From: an uncultured Alphaproteobacteria bacterium
GTDB lineage: Bacteria; Pseudomonadota; Alphaproteobacteria; UBA2966
Assembly: GCA_958295725.1 (NCBI GenBank)
Contig: OY282368.1
Location: 1,198,501-1,262,500 of the forward strand
Direction of reading: 5' to 3'
DNA: 64,000 nucleotides
Positions within the stretch are counted from its first letter, which is position 1, and every line of letters begins with the position of its first letter. The notes beneath the pieces were generated by a model. That model did no database searches. It was given only the letters and a program-made list of their open reading frames with translations, and was not told where the DNA came from. Both the position numbers and the translations under genes were made by a program. Positions 44,476 through 53,291 of the stretch are shown here, one piece after another.

Positions 44476-44495
44476 GCGGTTCCGAGGGGAACCGC
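44476..44495. terminator. Possible bidirectional stem-loop terminator
   Basis: GCGGTTCC pairs with GGAACCGC across a GAGG loop, in the 42-bp gap between two convergent genes. There is no clear T-run, so it is tentative. Confidence 0.45.
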
Positions 44496-44516
44496 CACGG
44501 GCCGCGCCGATGCCGC

Positions 44517-44735
44517 TCAGCGTCCGCGGGACTTCCCGCGCTTGAATACGTGGTTCCAGTTATCCCGATAGGCGTCGGTGACCGGCTTCTGATTCTCGCC
44601 GCGGCTGTAGTTCTTCCGCGTGCCGTCCGAAGTCGTGCCGCCGGACGACTCCGAGCCTGTGCCGCCGCTCGAACCCGTCGTGCCGCCATCGTCGGATTTG
44701 GTCTCGCTCTTGGCGCTGTCCGTCGTCGTTTCCAT
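44517..44735 (-). CDS. Small Ser/Gly/Thr-rich hypothetical protein
   Basis: 72 aa. A low-complexity first half (DGGTTGSSGGTGSESSGG) and a conserved-looking basic end (NYSRGENQKPVTDAYRDNWNHVFKRG). GAGAGA precedes the ATG. No family known to me. The YRDNWNxIF-type ending suggests a real small protein. Confidence 0.5.
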   Translation of the reverse strand: METTTDSAKSETKSDDGGTTGSSGGTGSESSGGTTSDGTRKNYSRGENQKPVTDAYRDNWNHVFKRGKSRGR

Positions 44736-44953
44736 CGATTCTCTCGCTCGCATTGAGGAAATCCGGGCCGGATTTATCGCGCCCGGGCGAGAAAGAAAAG
44801 CCTTTTTTCGACACCGCGGGCCACGGGCGGTCGATCCCGCGCCGCGCTTCCTTCCGGTAAAGGCCCGTCTTCGGACCGAAGCGGATGTGGGGTGCTGAAT
44901 CGGCGGCTTCCGGCTTGTCCGCGAGCAAAGTATCGAAGGCGCCGTCAGGACTA

Positions 44954-45694
44954 CTACGTGTCTATCAACCTTTCCATCGTATCGAGGAACGAAGCGTCGT
45001 AATTCTCCTCGACATGGTTGTTGTTCCACAGGCCCGAAGCGCGCACCTGTTCCCGGTCGCTGAGCGCGCCGAGCCATCGGTTCGACGGCGCATCGGCGGC
45101 GGGCGTCCGCGCATGGCTGAGCAGGGCGATGGCGTTGCGCTCGATCAGGCCGCGTCGGCTGTCCGGCCCGGGCCCGTCATCCACGTTCAGCCACAGGAAC
45201 GGCATCCGGCCGATGTACGCGCTGACGCGGCGTTCCAGGCCGGCTTCGCCATCTCGAACCGACGCGCGATCCATGCCGAACCTCCGCGCCGCCGCGCCGG
45301 GATCGCTATCGGTCCCCCAGGTGAGTGGCAGCGAAGAATCGCCGCGCCGGGCCAACGCGGCGCCGACGATCAGCCGGAAGATCGAGCCGCGGTGATTGCC
45401 GCCGCCGGACCTGGCGACGCCCCGATGCTGCGACAACCGGTTCCACAGCGAAGTCCGGGAAGTCGCCGTCAGCGCATGGGTGCCGATCCGGACCACGCGG
45501 GGGCCGTGACCGGACCCGCTCCGCTCTTCTCCCGCCTCGAAGAAGAAATATACGCCGCGCCGGGGCCATTCCATGCGCCCGTCACAGGTTTCGAGCGTGC
45601 GAACCCCACCCACGCGGCGTTCGAGACGGGCGAGAAGCTCGTAGAACCGGGCGGTACCGGCGATGCGATCCTCCGGAACGCAGAAAGCATTCAC
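44954..45694 (-). CDS. GIY-YIG-like nuclease domain protein
   Basis: 246 aa. RGVYFFFE (46-53) and VVRIGTHAL (67-75) form the GIY-YIG-like strands. TSLWNRLSQHRG and GNHRGSIFRL give the Arg and His of the active-site region; a catalytic-type acid may be in NNNHVEENYD at the end. It overlaps the DUF6884 gene by 4 nt (ATGA), so the two are translationally coupled. Nuclease activity is inferred from motif only. Confidence 0.65.
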   Translation of the reverse strand: MNAFCVPEDRIAGTARFYELLARLERRVGGVRTLETCDGRMEWPRRGVYFFFEAGEERSGSGHGPRVVRIGTHALTATSRTSLWNRLSQHRGVARSGGGNHRGSIFRLIVGAALARRGDSSLPLTWGTDSDPGAAARRFGMDRASVRDGEAGLERRVSAYIGRMPFLWLNVDDGPGPDSRRGLIERNAIALLSHARTPAADAPSNRWLGALSDREQVRASGLWNNNHVEENYDASFLDTMERLIDT

Positions 45695-46464
45695 CGATCG
45701 AGCCGCTCATTCAGCCAGGCGAGCTGTTCGCCGCTTCTCAAACCCTCCATCGGTACGTGGACGGTAATGCCGCGTTCGAGCAACGCCGGCGCCAGGAACT
45801 CGCGGTACTTTTCGCCGGCGAAGATGACGACGGAGCCGACATCGACGAGTCCCGGATCGAGTGCGGCCATCACCTTATGTGACCATTCGACCCGTTCGTC
45901 TTTCCGCATTTCGTTCAGCGTCTTCTCGTATGCTTCGATGACCGCATCTGGATCGACCAAGCCGTATTTCGCGGAAAGTATGCGCCAGGGCCACCCCTCC
46001 GCCTCGATGACCGCGCGCGCTTTGAGAAACCAGTCCGAGACGTACAACTCCTTGGCGCGCGCGCGACCTGGCAGTTTCGTCTTGACACAAGACACGAGAC
46101 ACAGGTCGGCGGCGGGCAATACACCGTTATGCGCCCGTTGAGGTCGAGAGACAGGCGGCTCTGGATCACATGACTGAGCCGACGAAGCATCGCTGCGCCG
46201 ATAACGAAACGTCGTGGTCGTGCTTCGGCGAGGTCTCGTTTTGTTGATCAGGACGAGTCCAGCCTCCCGCTGAAACTCACGGCTTCCGAGGGCGCTGCAA
46301 ACGTTGGGAGTTCTGTTGCGCAACCCCATGGTTCGCGCGACGTCGCCCGCTCGAACGGAGAGCGTGCTCGCTCCCGATTCTCGCCACGGCCGCACATAGC
46401 GCTCCAGAGCATGTCGTCGGATCTCGTCCGCTTGCGAGGGCATGGGCGTATCCGCTTCATTCAC
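45691..46464 (-). CDS. DUF6884-type protein with an N-terminal accessory domain
   Basis: 257 aa from GTG 46464 (ATG 46443 is an alternative; neither has a strong ribosome site). Residues ~15-90 form a small domain (RRHALERYVRPW, TLSVRAGDVARTMGLRNR) that looks DNA-binding-like. Residues ~115-250 carry CLVSCVKTKLP, AKELYVSDWFLKARAVIE, WRILSAKYGLVDPD and VIFAGEKYREFL, the YaaA-like/DUF6884 pattern. Function unknown. It starts 21 nt after an SDR gene and is coupled to the GIY-YIG gene. Confidence 0.65.
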   Translation of the reverse strand: MNEADTPMPSQADEIRRHALERYVRPWRESGASTLSVRAGDVARTMGLRNRTPNVCSALGSREFQREAGLVLINKTRPRRSTTTTFRYRRSDASSAQSCDPEPPVSRPQRAHNGVLPAADLCLVSCVKTKLPGRARAKELYVSDWFLKARAVIEAEGWPWRILSAKYGLVDPDAVIEAYEKTLNEMRKDERVEWSHKVMAALDPGLVDVGSVVIFAGEKYREFLAPALLERGITVHVPMEGLRSGEQLAWLNERLDR

Positions 46465-46485
46465 CCGAAACGGGGCCTTGCCGCA

Positions 46486-47301
46486 CTATGCGTCCTCACG
46501 GGGAAGGCTCGTCTTCAGGGCCGCCGCCGTGACGCCGCCGTCGATGACCAACTCCGATCCCGTGACGAACCGGGCATCGTCCGAGGCCAGATACAGGCAT
46601 CCCAGTGCGATGTCCCGCGGCTGGCCGAATTCCGCGAGCGGCGTCGCCTCGAGGCGGACCCCGCCGTGCAGCGGATGCGCATGGACCTCCTTGGTCATGC
46701 CCGTGTCGATGAAACCCGGATAGACCCCGTTCACGCGAATCTTGTAGGGCGCGTACTGAATCGCCGCCGCTCTCGTCAGGGACCGGACCGCGCCCTTGGA
46801 GGCGTGGTAGCTCGCGTTCGAATCCGAACCGACCATGCCGTAGATGGAGACGACGTTGACGATGGAACCGCCGCCTGCATCGCGCATGGGCGCGACGGCG
46901 TGCTTGGCGCCGAGGAACACCCCGGTCGCGTTCACGGACATCACCCTTTCCCAGGTCTCCAGCGTCAGATCGTCGACACGCGGCGACGTGGGATCGTCGG
47001 GCATACGGCCGGAGATGCCCGCGGCGTTGACGAGAACGTCGAGGCGGCCATAACGGGCGACCGCTTCCGCGACCGCCTTCTCCCATTCGGTTTCCCGGCT
47101 CGTGTCGAGATGCCGGTAGGCGGCCATGCCGCCGGCGCCCACGATCTCCTTCGCCACGGCCTCGCCTCCGGCGTCGTCGATGTCCGTCACCGTCACCGAG
47201 GCGCCGTGCTCGCCGAAAACCCGGGCCGTCTCGGCGCCGATACCGGACGCGCCCCCGGTGACGAACGCCGCCTTGCCCTCAAGTCTCTTTTCCGAAGCCA
47301 T
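46486..47301 (-). CDS. Short-chain dehydrogenase/reductase
   Basis: 271 aa. TGGASGIGAETA loop, TDIDDAGG (Asp after beta-2, NAD preference), NAAG, Ser in VNVVSIYGM and YHASKGA. GGAGGACAGG precedes the ATG. It heads a run with the DUF6884/GIY-YIG genes, although a functional link is doubtful. Confidence 0.9.
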   Translation of the reverse strand: MASEKRLEGKAAFVTGGASGIGAETARVFGEHGASVTVTDIDDAGGEAVAKEIVGAGGMAAYRHLDTSRETEWEKAVAEAVARYGRLDVLVNAAGISGRMPDDPTSPRVDDLTLETWERVMSVNATGVFLGAKHAVAPMRDAGGGSIVNVVSIYGMVGSDSNASYHASKGAVRSLTRAAAIQYAPYKIRVNGVYPGFIDTGMTKEVHAHPLHGGVRLEATPLAEFGQPRDIALGCLYLASDDARFVTGSELVIDGGVTAAALKTSLPREDA

Positions 47302-47402
47302 GGTCTGCCTGTCCTCCGCGTATGAGTGAATTGTCGGGTGACGGGATCATATCAACAGAGGCGGGAGCACCCACCCCGGTGCCGTGTCCGTCCAGGGACG
47401 AA

Positions 47403-48503
47403 TCACAATTCGACGATATGAGCGGCGACGAAGTCCTCGTCCCAGTCCAGTCCGATTCCCGGCCTGTCGGGAATCTCCAGGTATCCGTTCCTGACGGCGT
47501 AAGGTTCCAGCAATACCGGATTGGCCCAGTCCTGCCATTCCAGCCAGTGCGCCGTTTCCGTGACCCTCATCACGTGCGCGGCGACTTCGGGATAGAGATG
47601 GGTGGAGATCGGCATTCCGGCGGCGCCTGCGATGGCGGCCGAACGCAGCCAGCCCGTTACGCCGCCGATCCGCATGAAATCCGGCATGACGAGATCGCAG
47701 GCCCGCTTCCGCAAGGCGGCGTACAGGTCCCGAGGGCCGTAGAAGTTTTCTCCCATCTGGATCGGGGTCTTCAACTCCGCGGTCAGCTGGGCGTAGCCGT
47801 CCAGGTTGTCGTAAGCGATGGGCTCCTCGATCCATAGCAGGCCGAGATCGTCGATCATGTGGCAACGGCGCAACGCCGCCGCCATGTCCAGTTCCTGCGA
47901 ATAGTCGATCATCAGCAGGATGCCGCCGCCGACCGCGCGCTTCACGGCTTCCAGGGTCGCGAGGTCGTCGTTGGCGTTCTCGCGGCCGAGACGTAGCTTC
48001 AGCGCGCCGAAATTTCCCTCGGCCAGCAACTCGACGGCTTCGTCCGCGACCGCGCCCGGCTCGTTCAGCCATAGTCCATTGCTGCTATAGGCCCTTACCG
48101 GCCCGACGCTGCCGCCCAGAAAGGCGCAGAGCGGGACACCCGCGGCTTTGGCCAAGGCGTCCCAGGCCGCCATGTCGAGGCCGGAAACCGCGATCATCGA
48201 CATTCCCTGATAACCGACAGGACGAAGAGATTTCCGCGCCATTCCAAATAGTTCGAACGGCGCGATCGGATGTCCCTTGAACGATTCCGCCATGTCGTTC
48301 AAAGCGGCGACGAGATAGCGCATCGCCTTGGGGAGATACGGCTCCAGATAGCTTCGTCCGGTAACGCCCTGCGAGGTGTAAAGGTCGATCAGGACGAGCG
48401 GCCACGACTCCGTTCGCGCCGCGCGACCGACGATGGGCCGTTTCAGTTCGAGGACGACCGGCCGAACCCTTATCTTCTCAAGCGTCAGACTCTCGGTTTT
48501 CAT
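47403..48503 (-). CDS. Enolase-superfamily enzyme, mandelate-racemase type
   Basis: 366 aa. Catalytic K in ALKLRLGREN, metal ligands in MIDYSQ, WIEEP and GENFYG, and the His of the His/Asp dyad in STHLYPEV, the mandelate-racemase subgroup pattern. The N-terminal cap begins LEKIRVRPVVLELKRP. Start uncertain: ATG 48515 has AGAGG close upstream and adds four residues. Likely a racemase or acid-sugar dehydratase. Confidence 0.85.
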   Translation of the reverse strand: MKTESLTLEKIRVRPVVLELKRPIVGRAARTESWPLVLIDLYTSQGVTGRSYLEPYLPKAMRYLVAALNDMAESFKGHPIAPFELFGMARKSLRPVGYQGMSMIAVSGLDMAAWDALAKAAGVPLCAFLGGSVGPVRAYSSNGLWLNEPGAVADEAVELLAEGNFGALKLRLGRENANDDLATLEAVKRAVGGGILLMIDYSQELDMAAALRRCHMIDDLGLLWIEEPIAYDNLDGYAQLTAELKTPIQMGENFYGPRDLYAALRKRACDLVMPDFMRIGGVTGWLRSAAIAGAAGMPISTHLYPEVAAHVMRVTETAHWLEWQDWANPVLLEPYAVRNGYLEIPDRPGIGLDWDEDFVAAHIVEL

Positions 48504-48846
48504 TGATGGCACCATGATCCTCTTGTCCAGCGCGAGATAGTACCTTGCCGCTTGGCGCATCTTGAAGAGGCATTGGAATAGGACGGGAACGTGGAGACCC
48601 TCGACGACACCCGTCCACAAGCCTTGACGGGCCCGCAACCAGTCGAGGCTCCCCAAGAAAGGAAAGCCGATACCGGGTGGCGTGGGCCGGAATCGGCCCC
48701 GTGGAGATTCCGGTGGGCATCTGCCGCCCCGGAGCTGTCGCCAAGGGTTCGGCTGGCGCGAATTCGCACGCGCGATCGCATCGTTGTGCTAAGAATGACC
48801 GGAGATCGATGGAGCCCAAGGGTGCCGGTTCTCCAAGAGTTGAAAA
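48504..48846. other. Intergenic region, no recognisable content
   Basis: 343 bp between the racemase-like gene and a small membrane protein. Open frames here are weak on both strands. I see no IS end, strong hairpin or RNA. Confidence 0.5.
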
Positions 48847-49068
48847 ATGACATTCAGCAATCTGCCGGAAAGGGCGAAACGCCTCCTCGATCGCTACATT
48901 CACTGGGTGGTGATCGTTTTGTGCAGCCTGGGCGTATTCGTGTTCATCGCGGTCATGAATCCGCAAACCCTCGTCTGGGTGGGGCTGGTTCAGATCGACT
49001 GCGACTTGCCGAAACACCAGAAATGCATTGCCGAGAATCCCCTGAAGATGCTGCTCGGGGACGATTGA
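48847..49068 (+). CDS. Small single-pass membrane protein
   Basis: 73 aa. One hydrophobic helix (WVVIVLCSLGVFVFIAV, ~20-36) flanked by basic RAKRLLDRY. The C-terminus has two cysteines (CDLPKHQKC). Weak ribosome site and no family; a plausible but unproven gene. Confidence 0.45.
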   Translation: MTFSNLPERAKRLLDRYIHWVVIVLCSLGVFVFIAVMNPQTLVWVGLVQIDCDLPKHQKCIAENPLKMLLGDD

Positions 49069-49270
49069 CGGCGCCGAACGGCTGGTCGGGATCGGGATCC
49101 GGTGATGGCGGAGGGGTGTCCGTCTAACGAATCCCGCAATTCATTGTTTCCGCGACATATTCTCGAACACCGTCCGGTCCGTCCCAACACGAATCCCAAC
49201 ACTGCGGACGGGAACACGTGGGAACGTATCGCGCTTGCGCTCGGACTGGCGCGCGGCCTATTCTCGCTTC

Positions 49271-49411
49271 ATGAGCGCCACTGCCGCCGAGCGGGGCGCG
49301 CTGGCGACGAAGGCCGACCTCGCCGATCTCAAGGCTGATATATTCAAGGTCGCCATCGGCATCGTGTTCGCCAACGCGGGCTTGACCTTCGCCTTGCTCA
49401 AGCTGGTCTAG
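49271..49411 (+). CDS. Very small DUF1640/CCDC90-like membrane protein
   Basis: 46 aa. ATKADLADLKADIFK helix followed by VAIGIVFANAGLTFALLKLV. This resembles the last ~45 residues of DUF1640 proteins (coiled-coil ADLxADL plus a C-terminal membrane helix). A shorter relative lies at 50304-50414. No strong ribosome site, so possibly a fragment of a once longer gene. Confidence 0.45.
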   Translation: MSATAAERGALATKADLADLKADIFKVAIGIVFANAGLTFALLKLV

Positions 49412-49872
49412 ACCGCGCCCAGCCGCGTAGAGCGGGCGGGCCGCCCCGGTCCGAGTTCTCCGGCCGCCCGGCGCGGTCGGGAACGGCCATCGTGGGGGAG
49501 ACGCCCGTCGGTGCCCGCGGCCACGGAGCAAGATCCCCCCGGCCATGAACGGCCCCCACCCCTCTCCGTTTCCCGGAATGGCCTTTTTCACGGAGACATC
49601 CGCGCCGTTTCCTCGATCCGCCCCGCCGCGCCCCCGGGGGGTCGTGCGCCCGCACGCCGCAACAGGTGCTGAAGGCCTCTACGTCGATCCTGGAGACATT
49701 GCAGACGTCAACACCCAACGCCGAGAAACGACGACATCCCTGCCAGGCCCCCCGAAATGCCCGGTTCGGCCTTGGGGGACCCTGTAACGGCGGGTTCCGC
49801 AAACACCGGGGGCGAAGAGGGGTAGGGGGGCACCGACGGACGGCGAGACGGGGGCGCCGCGATCGCGCTGCG
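49412..49872. other. Intergenic region, no recognisable gene
   Basis: 461 bp. Open frames on both strands have Arg/Pro-rich, non-protein-like composition. The stretch is C/G-homopolymer-rich (49500-49640), with no clear terminator. Confidence 0.5.
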
Positions 49873-50277
49873 TCACTCGGCGGGTCCGGGTGGCGGCGCG
49901 GTCCGTTCGATGACGGTCTCCAGGCTGGCGGTCTGGCGTTCGAGGCCGATGATCAGGGCTTCGAGTGCGCGGCTCTGTCCGGCGTGCGCCTGCATGGCTT
50001 CCTCGTGGCGGCGTTCGTCGACGTCGCGTTGGGAGGCGAGCGCGGCCATCGTTTCCTCGTGGCGCTGGTCCGCCTTGGCCATGGCTTCGGCGTGCGTGGC
50101 CATCGTTTCTTCGTGGCGGCGTTCGTCGGCCTGGCGTTGCTGATCGAGGATGGCGGCGCGGTCCTTGTTGGCGTGGACCATCGCGCGGATGCCGTACCAG
50201 ATGCCGCACGCCGCGACGACGACGGCGGCGGCGTTGGCAGCGGCGATGGTAAGACTTGCGGTTTCGAGTCCGGTCAT
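49873..50277 (-). CDS. Membrane-anchored coiled-coil protein
   Basis: 134 aa. N-terminal membrane helix (ASLTIAAANAAAVVVAACGIWYGI, ~8-31), then a long polar coiled coil with repeats of RRHEETMA (three versions: ADERRHEETMATHAE, ADQRHEETMAALAS, VDERRHEEAMQAH). Pro-rich end. No family name known to me. It follows the 36-aa DUF1640-like ORF, 26 bp downstream, probably in one transcript. Confidence 0.6.
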   Translation of the reverse strand: MTGLETASLTIAAANAAAVVVAACGIWYGIRAMVHANKDRAAILDQQRQADERRHEETMATHAEAMAKADQRHEETMAALASQRDVDERRHEEAMQAHAGQSRALEALIIGLERQTASLETVIERTAPPPGPAE

Positions 50278-50303
50278 GCGGCTGGTCGCCGGTTGGGCGC
50301 GGC

Positions 50304-50414
50304 CTACGGAAGCAGCTTGAGCAAGGCGACGGTCAAGCTGACGTTGGCGAACACGATCCCGATAGCGACCTTGAGGTCGGCCCTGGTGTCGAAGCCGGGT
50401 GCGAATATGGTCAT
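50304..50414 (-). CDS. Very small DUF1640-like membrane protein
   Basis: 36 aa: FDTRADLKVAIGIVFANVS, then LTVALLKLLP. Its helix is nearly the same as in the 46-aa protein at 49271. GGGG lies upstream. An ATG two codons earlier is possible. Confidence 0.45.
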   Translation of the reverse strand: MTIFAPGFDTRADLKVAIGIVFANVSLTVALLKLLP

Positions 50415-50574
50415 GGCCATGCCCCGAAGATAGGTCGTCGCGGTCCCGTGATGTGTTCCATACCATTCCGGTCCGATCCATTCCCTTCCGTGTTCGATTG
50501 TGGGATTTCAGGTGGGATCGATTCCTGGACCGATATGAAAGTACTCTATAAATCAATGTGTTATACGATAATTT

Positions 50575-50664
50575 TGGCGGATGGGGTGGGATTCGAACCC
50601 ACGAGGAGCGCAGACCCCTGCCGGTTTTCAAGACCGGTCCCTTCAACCGCTCGGGCACCCATCC
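50575..50664 (-). tRNA. tRNA-Ser (anticodon UGA)
   Basis: A 90-nt class II tRNA. The acceptor GGATGGG pairs with CCCATCC and CCA is encoded. The anticodon arm CGGTCTTGAAAACCGG places TGA in the loop. A long variable arm and a T-arm with GGTTCGAATCC are present. Confidence 0.95.
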
Positions 50665-50887
50665 GTCGGGACGCAATCAATAGGACAAACGGCCGTGGAC
50701 CGCACGCTTTTCCCGCTATCCCGGTGGTGACCGGCGCGTCGTGCGCGCGAACCGGTTTCTCGATTCATGGACTGGGGCGCGCCGGCGGGTCGTGGCCGGA
50801 CCGCTCCGCGCCTTGAACTCGACGGGTTCGCTGCGCAAGTTGCAACCTACTCGAATACGGCAGTCTCGTTCAGGAAAGGGAGAGATC

Positions 50888-51286
50888 ATGGTTCATCGCT
50901 ACAACCCGGATTCCATGTTCGCGCCGGTGGCGGCCTACATGCACGGTGTCGAGGTCGAGGCGGGGGAGCGGATCGTTCATGTCGCGGGCCAGGTCGGCAT
51001 CCGGCCGGACGGCGCGGTTCCCGAGAGCATGGAAGAACAGACCGAGCAGGCGTTCCTCAATATCCGGACCGTACTCCGTGAACGGGGCATGGACCTCGAG
51101 GACATCGTGTCCACCCAGACCTTCATCGTGGACAAGGACGACATTCCGGGCTATCGCGCGGGGCGGGAGAAGGTCGTTGGATCAGGTCCGGACGCGCCGA
51201 AGTGGGCGGCCGCGATGATCACCGTCGCCGGCCTGACCCGGCCCGAGTGGAAGATCGAGATCTGCGCCGTCGCCGCCAGGAAATAG
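50888..51286 (+). CDS. RidA family protein
   Basis: 132 aa. VHVAGQVGIRPDGAVPESMEEQTEQAFLNI and DIVSTQTFIVDKDDIPGYR match the RidA/YjgF/UK114 trimer family, which hydrolyses reactive enamine/imine intermediates. The usual C-terminal active-site Arg motif is altered (PKWAAAMITVAGLTRPEWKIEI), so substrate range may differ. GGGAGAG precedes the ATG. A strong terminator follows. Confidence 0.88.
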   Translation: MVHRYNPDSMFAPVAAYMHGVEVEAGERIVHVAGQVGIRPDGAVPESMEEQTEQAFLNIRTVLRERGMDLEDIVSTQTFIVDKDDIPGYRAGREKVVGSGPDAPKWAAAMITVAGLTRPEWKIEICAVAARK

Positions 51287-51291
51287 CGACC

Positions 51292-51332
51292 CCGCCGCCT
51301 GCCCGCGCCACGGCGGCGCGGGCAGGCGGCGG
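51292..51332. terminator. Strong bidirectional stem-loop terminator
   Basis: A perfect 18-bp GC stem (51292-51309 with 51315-51332) and a 5-nt loop lie between the convergent ridA-like and oxidoreductase genes. No T-run follows, but the position and strength fit a bidirectional terminator. Confidence 0.65.
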
Positions 51333-51334
51333 GA

Positions 51335-52201
51335 TCAGATCCTCTTGCCGTTCTCGTCCGCGTACCGGACGAGAACCTTTCCCAAGTGCCGACCGGCGAG
51401 CTTCTGATTGAGAAATTCGGGCGTGGCCTCCATGCCGTCCAGGACGACGTTGTGCATGGTCAGACGTCCGGCGCGCAGCAACGCGCCGAGCCGCTCGACG
51501 GCTTGCGGATAGAGTTCCGCGTAGGCATAACGGCTGAAGGCATGCATGGTGGTTTCCCGGGACCAGACGTGGCGCATGTTGGCCATGTCGTGCTCGGGCG
51601 TGGTGCTGTTGTTGGCGGCGATCCGTCCCACCAGCAGGATATGGGAGCGCATGGCCAGAATTTCCGACACGACGTCCGACACCCGCCCCCCGACCAGATC
51701 GAAATACAGGTGCACGCCGTCGGGACAGGCCGCGGCCAGTTCCTCTTCGAAATTCCCGGACTTGTAGTCCACGGCGGCATCGGCGCCGATGCGGTCGCGG
51801 ACATAGGCGGTCTTCTCCGGTCCGCCGGCGATACCGACGACGCGCATACCGCCGAGCTTCCCGAGCTGCACGGCGTATGACCCGACGGCGCCGGCCGCCG
51901 AACTGACGACCAGGGTTTCGCCCGGCATCGGACGCGCTTTCTGGGTGAACGCGAGATAAGGCGTCTGACCCGGTGATGACAGTGCCGTCATCCATTCCTC
52001 CGCCGTGTAGTCGTCGGCGACGACCTTGACGTCTCCGGGCGTGACGACGGCGTAGTCCTGCCAACCTTGGCGGCCCATGACGGCGGCGCCGACCGGCAGC
52101 GCGTCGCATTCGCTCTCCACCACTCGGGCGAAGGTGTCGCAGCTGATCAGTTCGCCAATCTCGAAGGGCCTGATGAAATTTTTGAAGTCCTTGGTTCTCA
52201 T
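51335..52201 (-). CDS. NAD(P)-dependent MDR oxidoreductase (curcumin/quinone-reductase-like), 5' end probably frameshifted
   Basis: 288 aa from ATG 52201. Rossmann SSAAGAVGSYAVQLGKL, then FDLVGGRVSDVV, HILLVGRIAANN and C-terminal LAGRHLGKVLVRY, the zinc-independent MDR group. Relatives are ~335 aa. The missing N-terminal strand is readable upstream in the same frame (NRRFVLCGRPRLLAGPENFE), but that frame has no ATG/GTG/TTG start. A GTG at 52350 is one base out of frame across a run of four A. One extra A would restore a normal start, so the gene carries a 1-nt deletion (real or sequencing error). Confidence 0.75.
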   Translation of the reverse strand: MRTKDFKNFIRPFEIGELISCDTFARVVESECDALPVGAAVMGRQGWQDYAVVTPGDVKVVADDYTAEEWMTALSSPGQTPYLAFTQKARPMPGETLVVSSAAGAVGSYAVQLGKLGGMRVVGIAGGPEKTAYVRDRIGADAAVDYKSGNFEEELAAACPDGVHLYFDLVGGRVSDVVSEILAMRSHILLVGRIAANNSTTPEHDMANMRHVWSRETTMHAFSRYAYAELYPQAVERLGALLRAGRLTMHNVVLDGMEATPEFLNQKLAGRHLGKVLVRYADENGKRI

Positions 52202-52412
52202 GCCCTGCCAAGCGGAGAGAGCCGCGATTTCGACGGCGACAAGGGCCTGCCCCTCCTTCAGGGGCGCGGCTGCGACTCTCTGGAGTTCGAAGTTCTCGGG
52301 CCCGGCGAGCAGTCGCGGACGGCCGCACAGTACAAAGCGGCGGTTTTCACGGGGTGCGATGACGTGATACTCCAGTGGAGACGGGTATCCGATCGATAGA
52401 TGGCCACGAGAG

Positions 52413-53291
52413 ATGAGTCAAATGCCGTTCTACCGTGACATGACGCGCGAGGAGTTCCTCTTTCAGTACACCCCGCAACTCCACGTGCCGGAGCACGAAG
52501 TCTGGAAGGCGCAATGGACCTTGGCGAGCGAACTCGTGCGCTCACGACGCGAAGGGAGGTTGCGCATCCCTTACGGGGACACGCCGGGACAGACGCTCGA
52601 CATCTTTCCGGCTCGAAATCCAGACTCCCCGATCAACGTCTTCGTTCACGGGGGCTTCTGGCGTTTCCTGGACAGTTTCGACCACAGCCTCGTCGCGCCC
52701 GCCGTTCAGGATGCCGGCGGGGCGTCGGTGCTGCTGAACTACGATCTCTGTCCCACGGTTCCGCTGACCGAGGTCATCCGGCAGGTGCGCGCGGCCCTGA
52801 AATGGGTCTGGGAGAACGCCGAGGAGGCCAACGGCGACCGCGACAGGATCTACGTATCGGGCCACTCGGCGGGCGGCCATCTGGCGTCGATGATGTGCCG
52901 GGACGACTATCTCGACGATCTCGGCCTGCCCCGCGACGTCGTCAAGGGCGGCACGGTCGTCAGCGGCATCCTGGATCTGGAACCCATCCTGATGGTGCCG
53001 GGCGCCGAGGAGCTGCTGGTCAAACCGGACGATGTGCGCTCGGTCAGCGCGAATCGCACGCCGCCCGCGCCGCATATCCCGCTCGTCGTCGCCGTGGGCG
53101 GGCGCGAAACCCGGGAGTGGATCCGCATGACGGACGAGTACGTGGCCGTCCTGAAGCGGCAGGGCAGTCGGGTCACGTACCTGAAGCCCGAGTACGACCA
53201 GCACTTCTCGATCCTGTTCTCGCTGGGTAATCCCTTGACGCCCCTGTGTTCGGCGATGCTCGCGCAGATGCAACTCGCCGGGGGCGGTTGA
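52413..53291 (+). CDS. Alpha/beta hydrolase, arylformamidase/esterase-like
   Basis: 292 aa. HGGFWR oxyanion motif, GHSAGGHLASMM nucleophile elbow, acid near VAVGGRETREW, and His in EYDQHFSILF near the end, similar to kynurenine-formamidase-like hydrolases. An alternative ATG lies three codons in. It probably acts on formamides or small esters. Divergent from the MDR gene, with 62 bp between 52350 and 52413. Confidence 0.83.
   Translation: MSQMPFYRDMTREEFLFQYTPQLHVPEHEVWKAQWTLASELVRSRREGRLRIPYGDTPGQTLDIFPARNPDSPINVFVHGGFWRFLDSFDHSLVAPAVQDAGGASVLLNYDLCPTVPLTEVIRQVRAALKWVWENAEEANGDRDRIYVSGHSAGGHLASMMCRDDYLDDLGLPRDVVKGGTVVSGILDLEPILMVPGAEELLVKPDDVRSVSANRTPPAPHIPLVVAVGGRETREWIRMTDEYVAVLKRQGSRVTYLKPEYDQHFSILFSLGNPLTPLCSAMLAQMQLAGGG

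Noticed and set aside
49102-49338. 78-aa plus-strand frame before the tRNA region
   Set aside because: It has no protein-like composition and overlaps the better supported 46-aa DUF1640-like frame at 49271.
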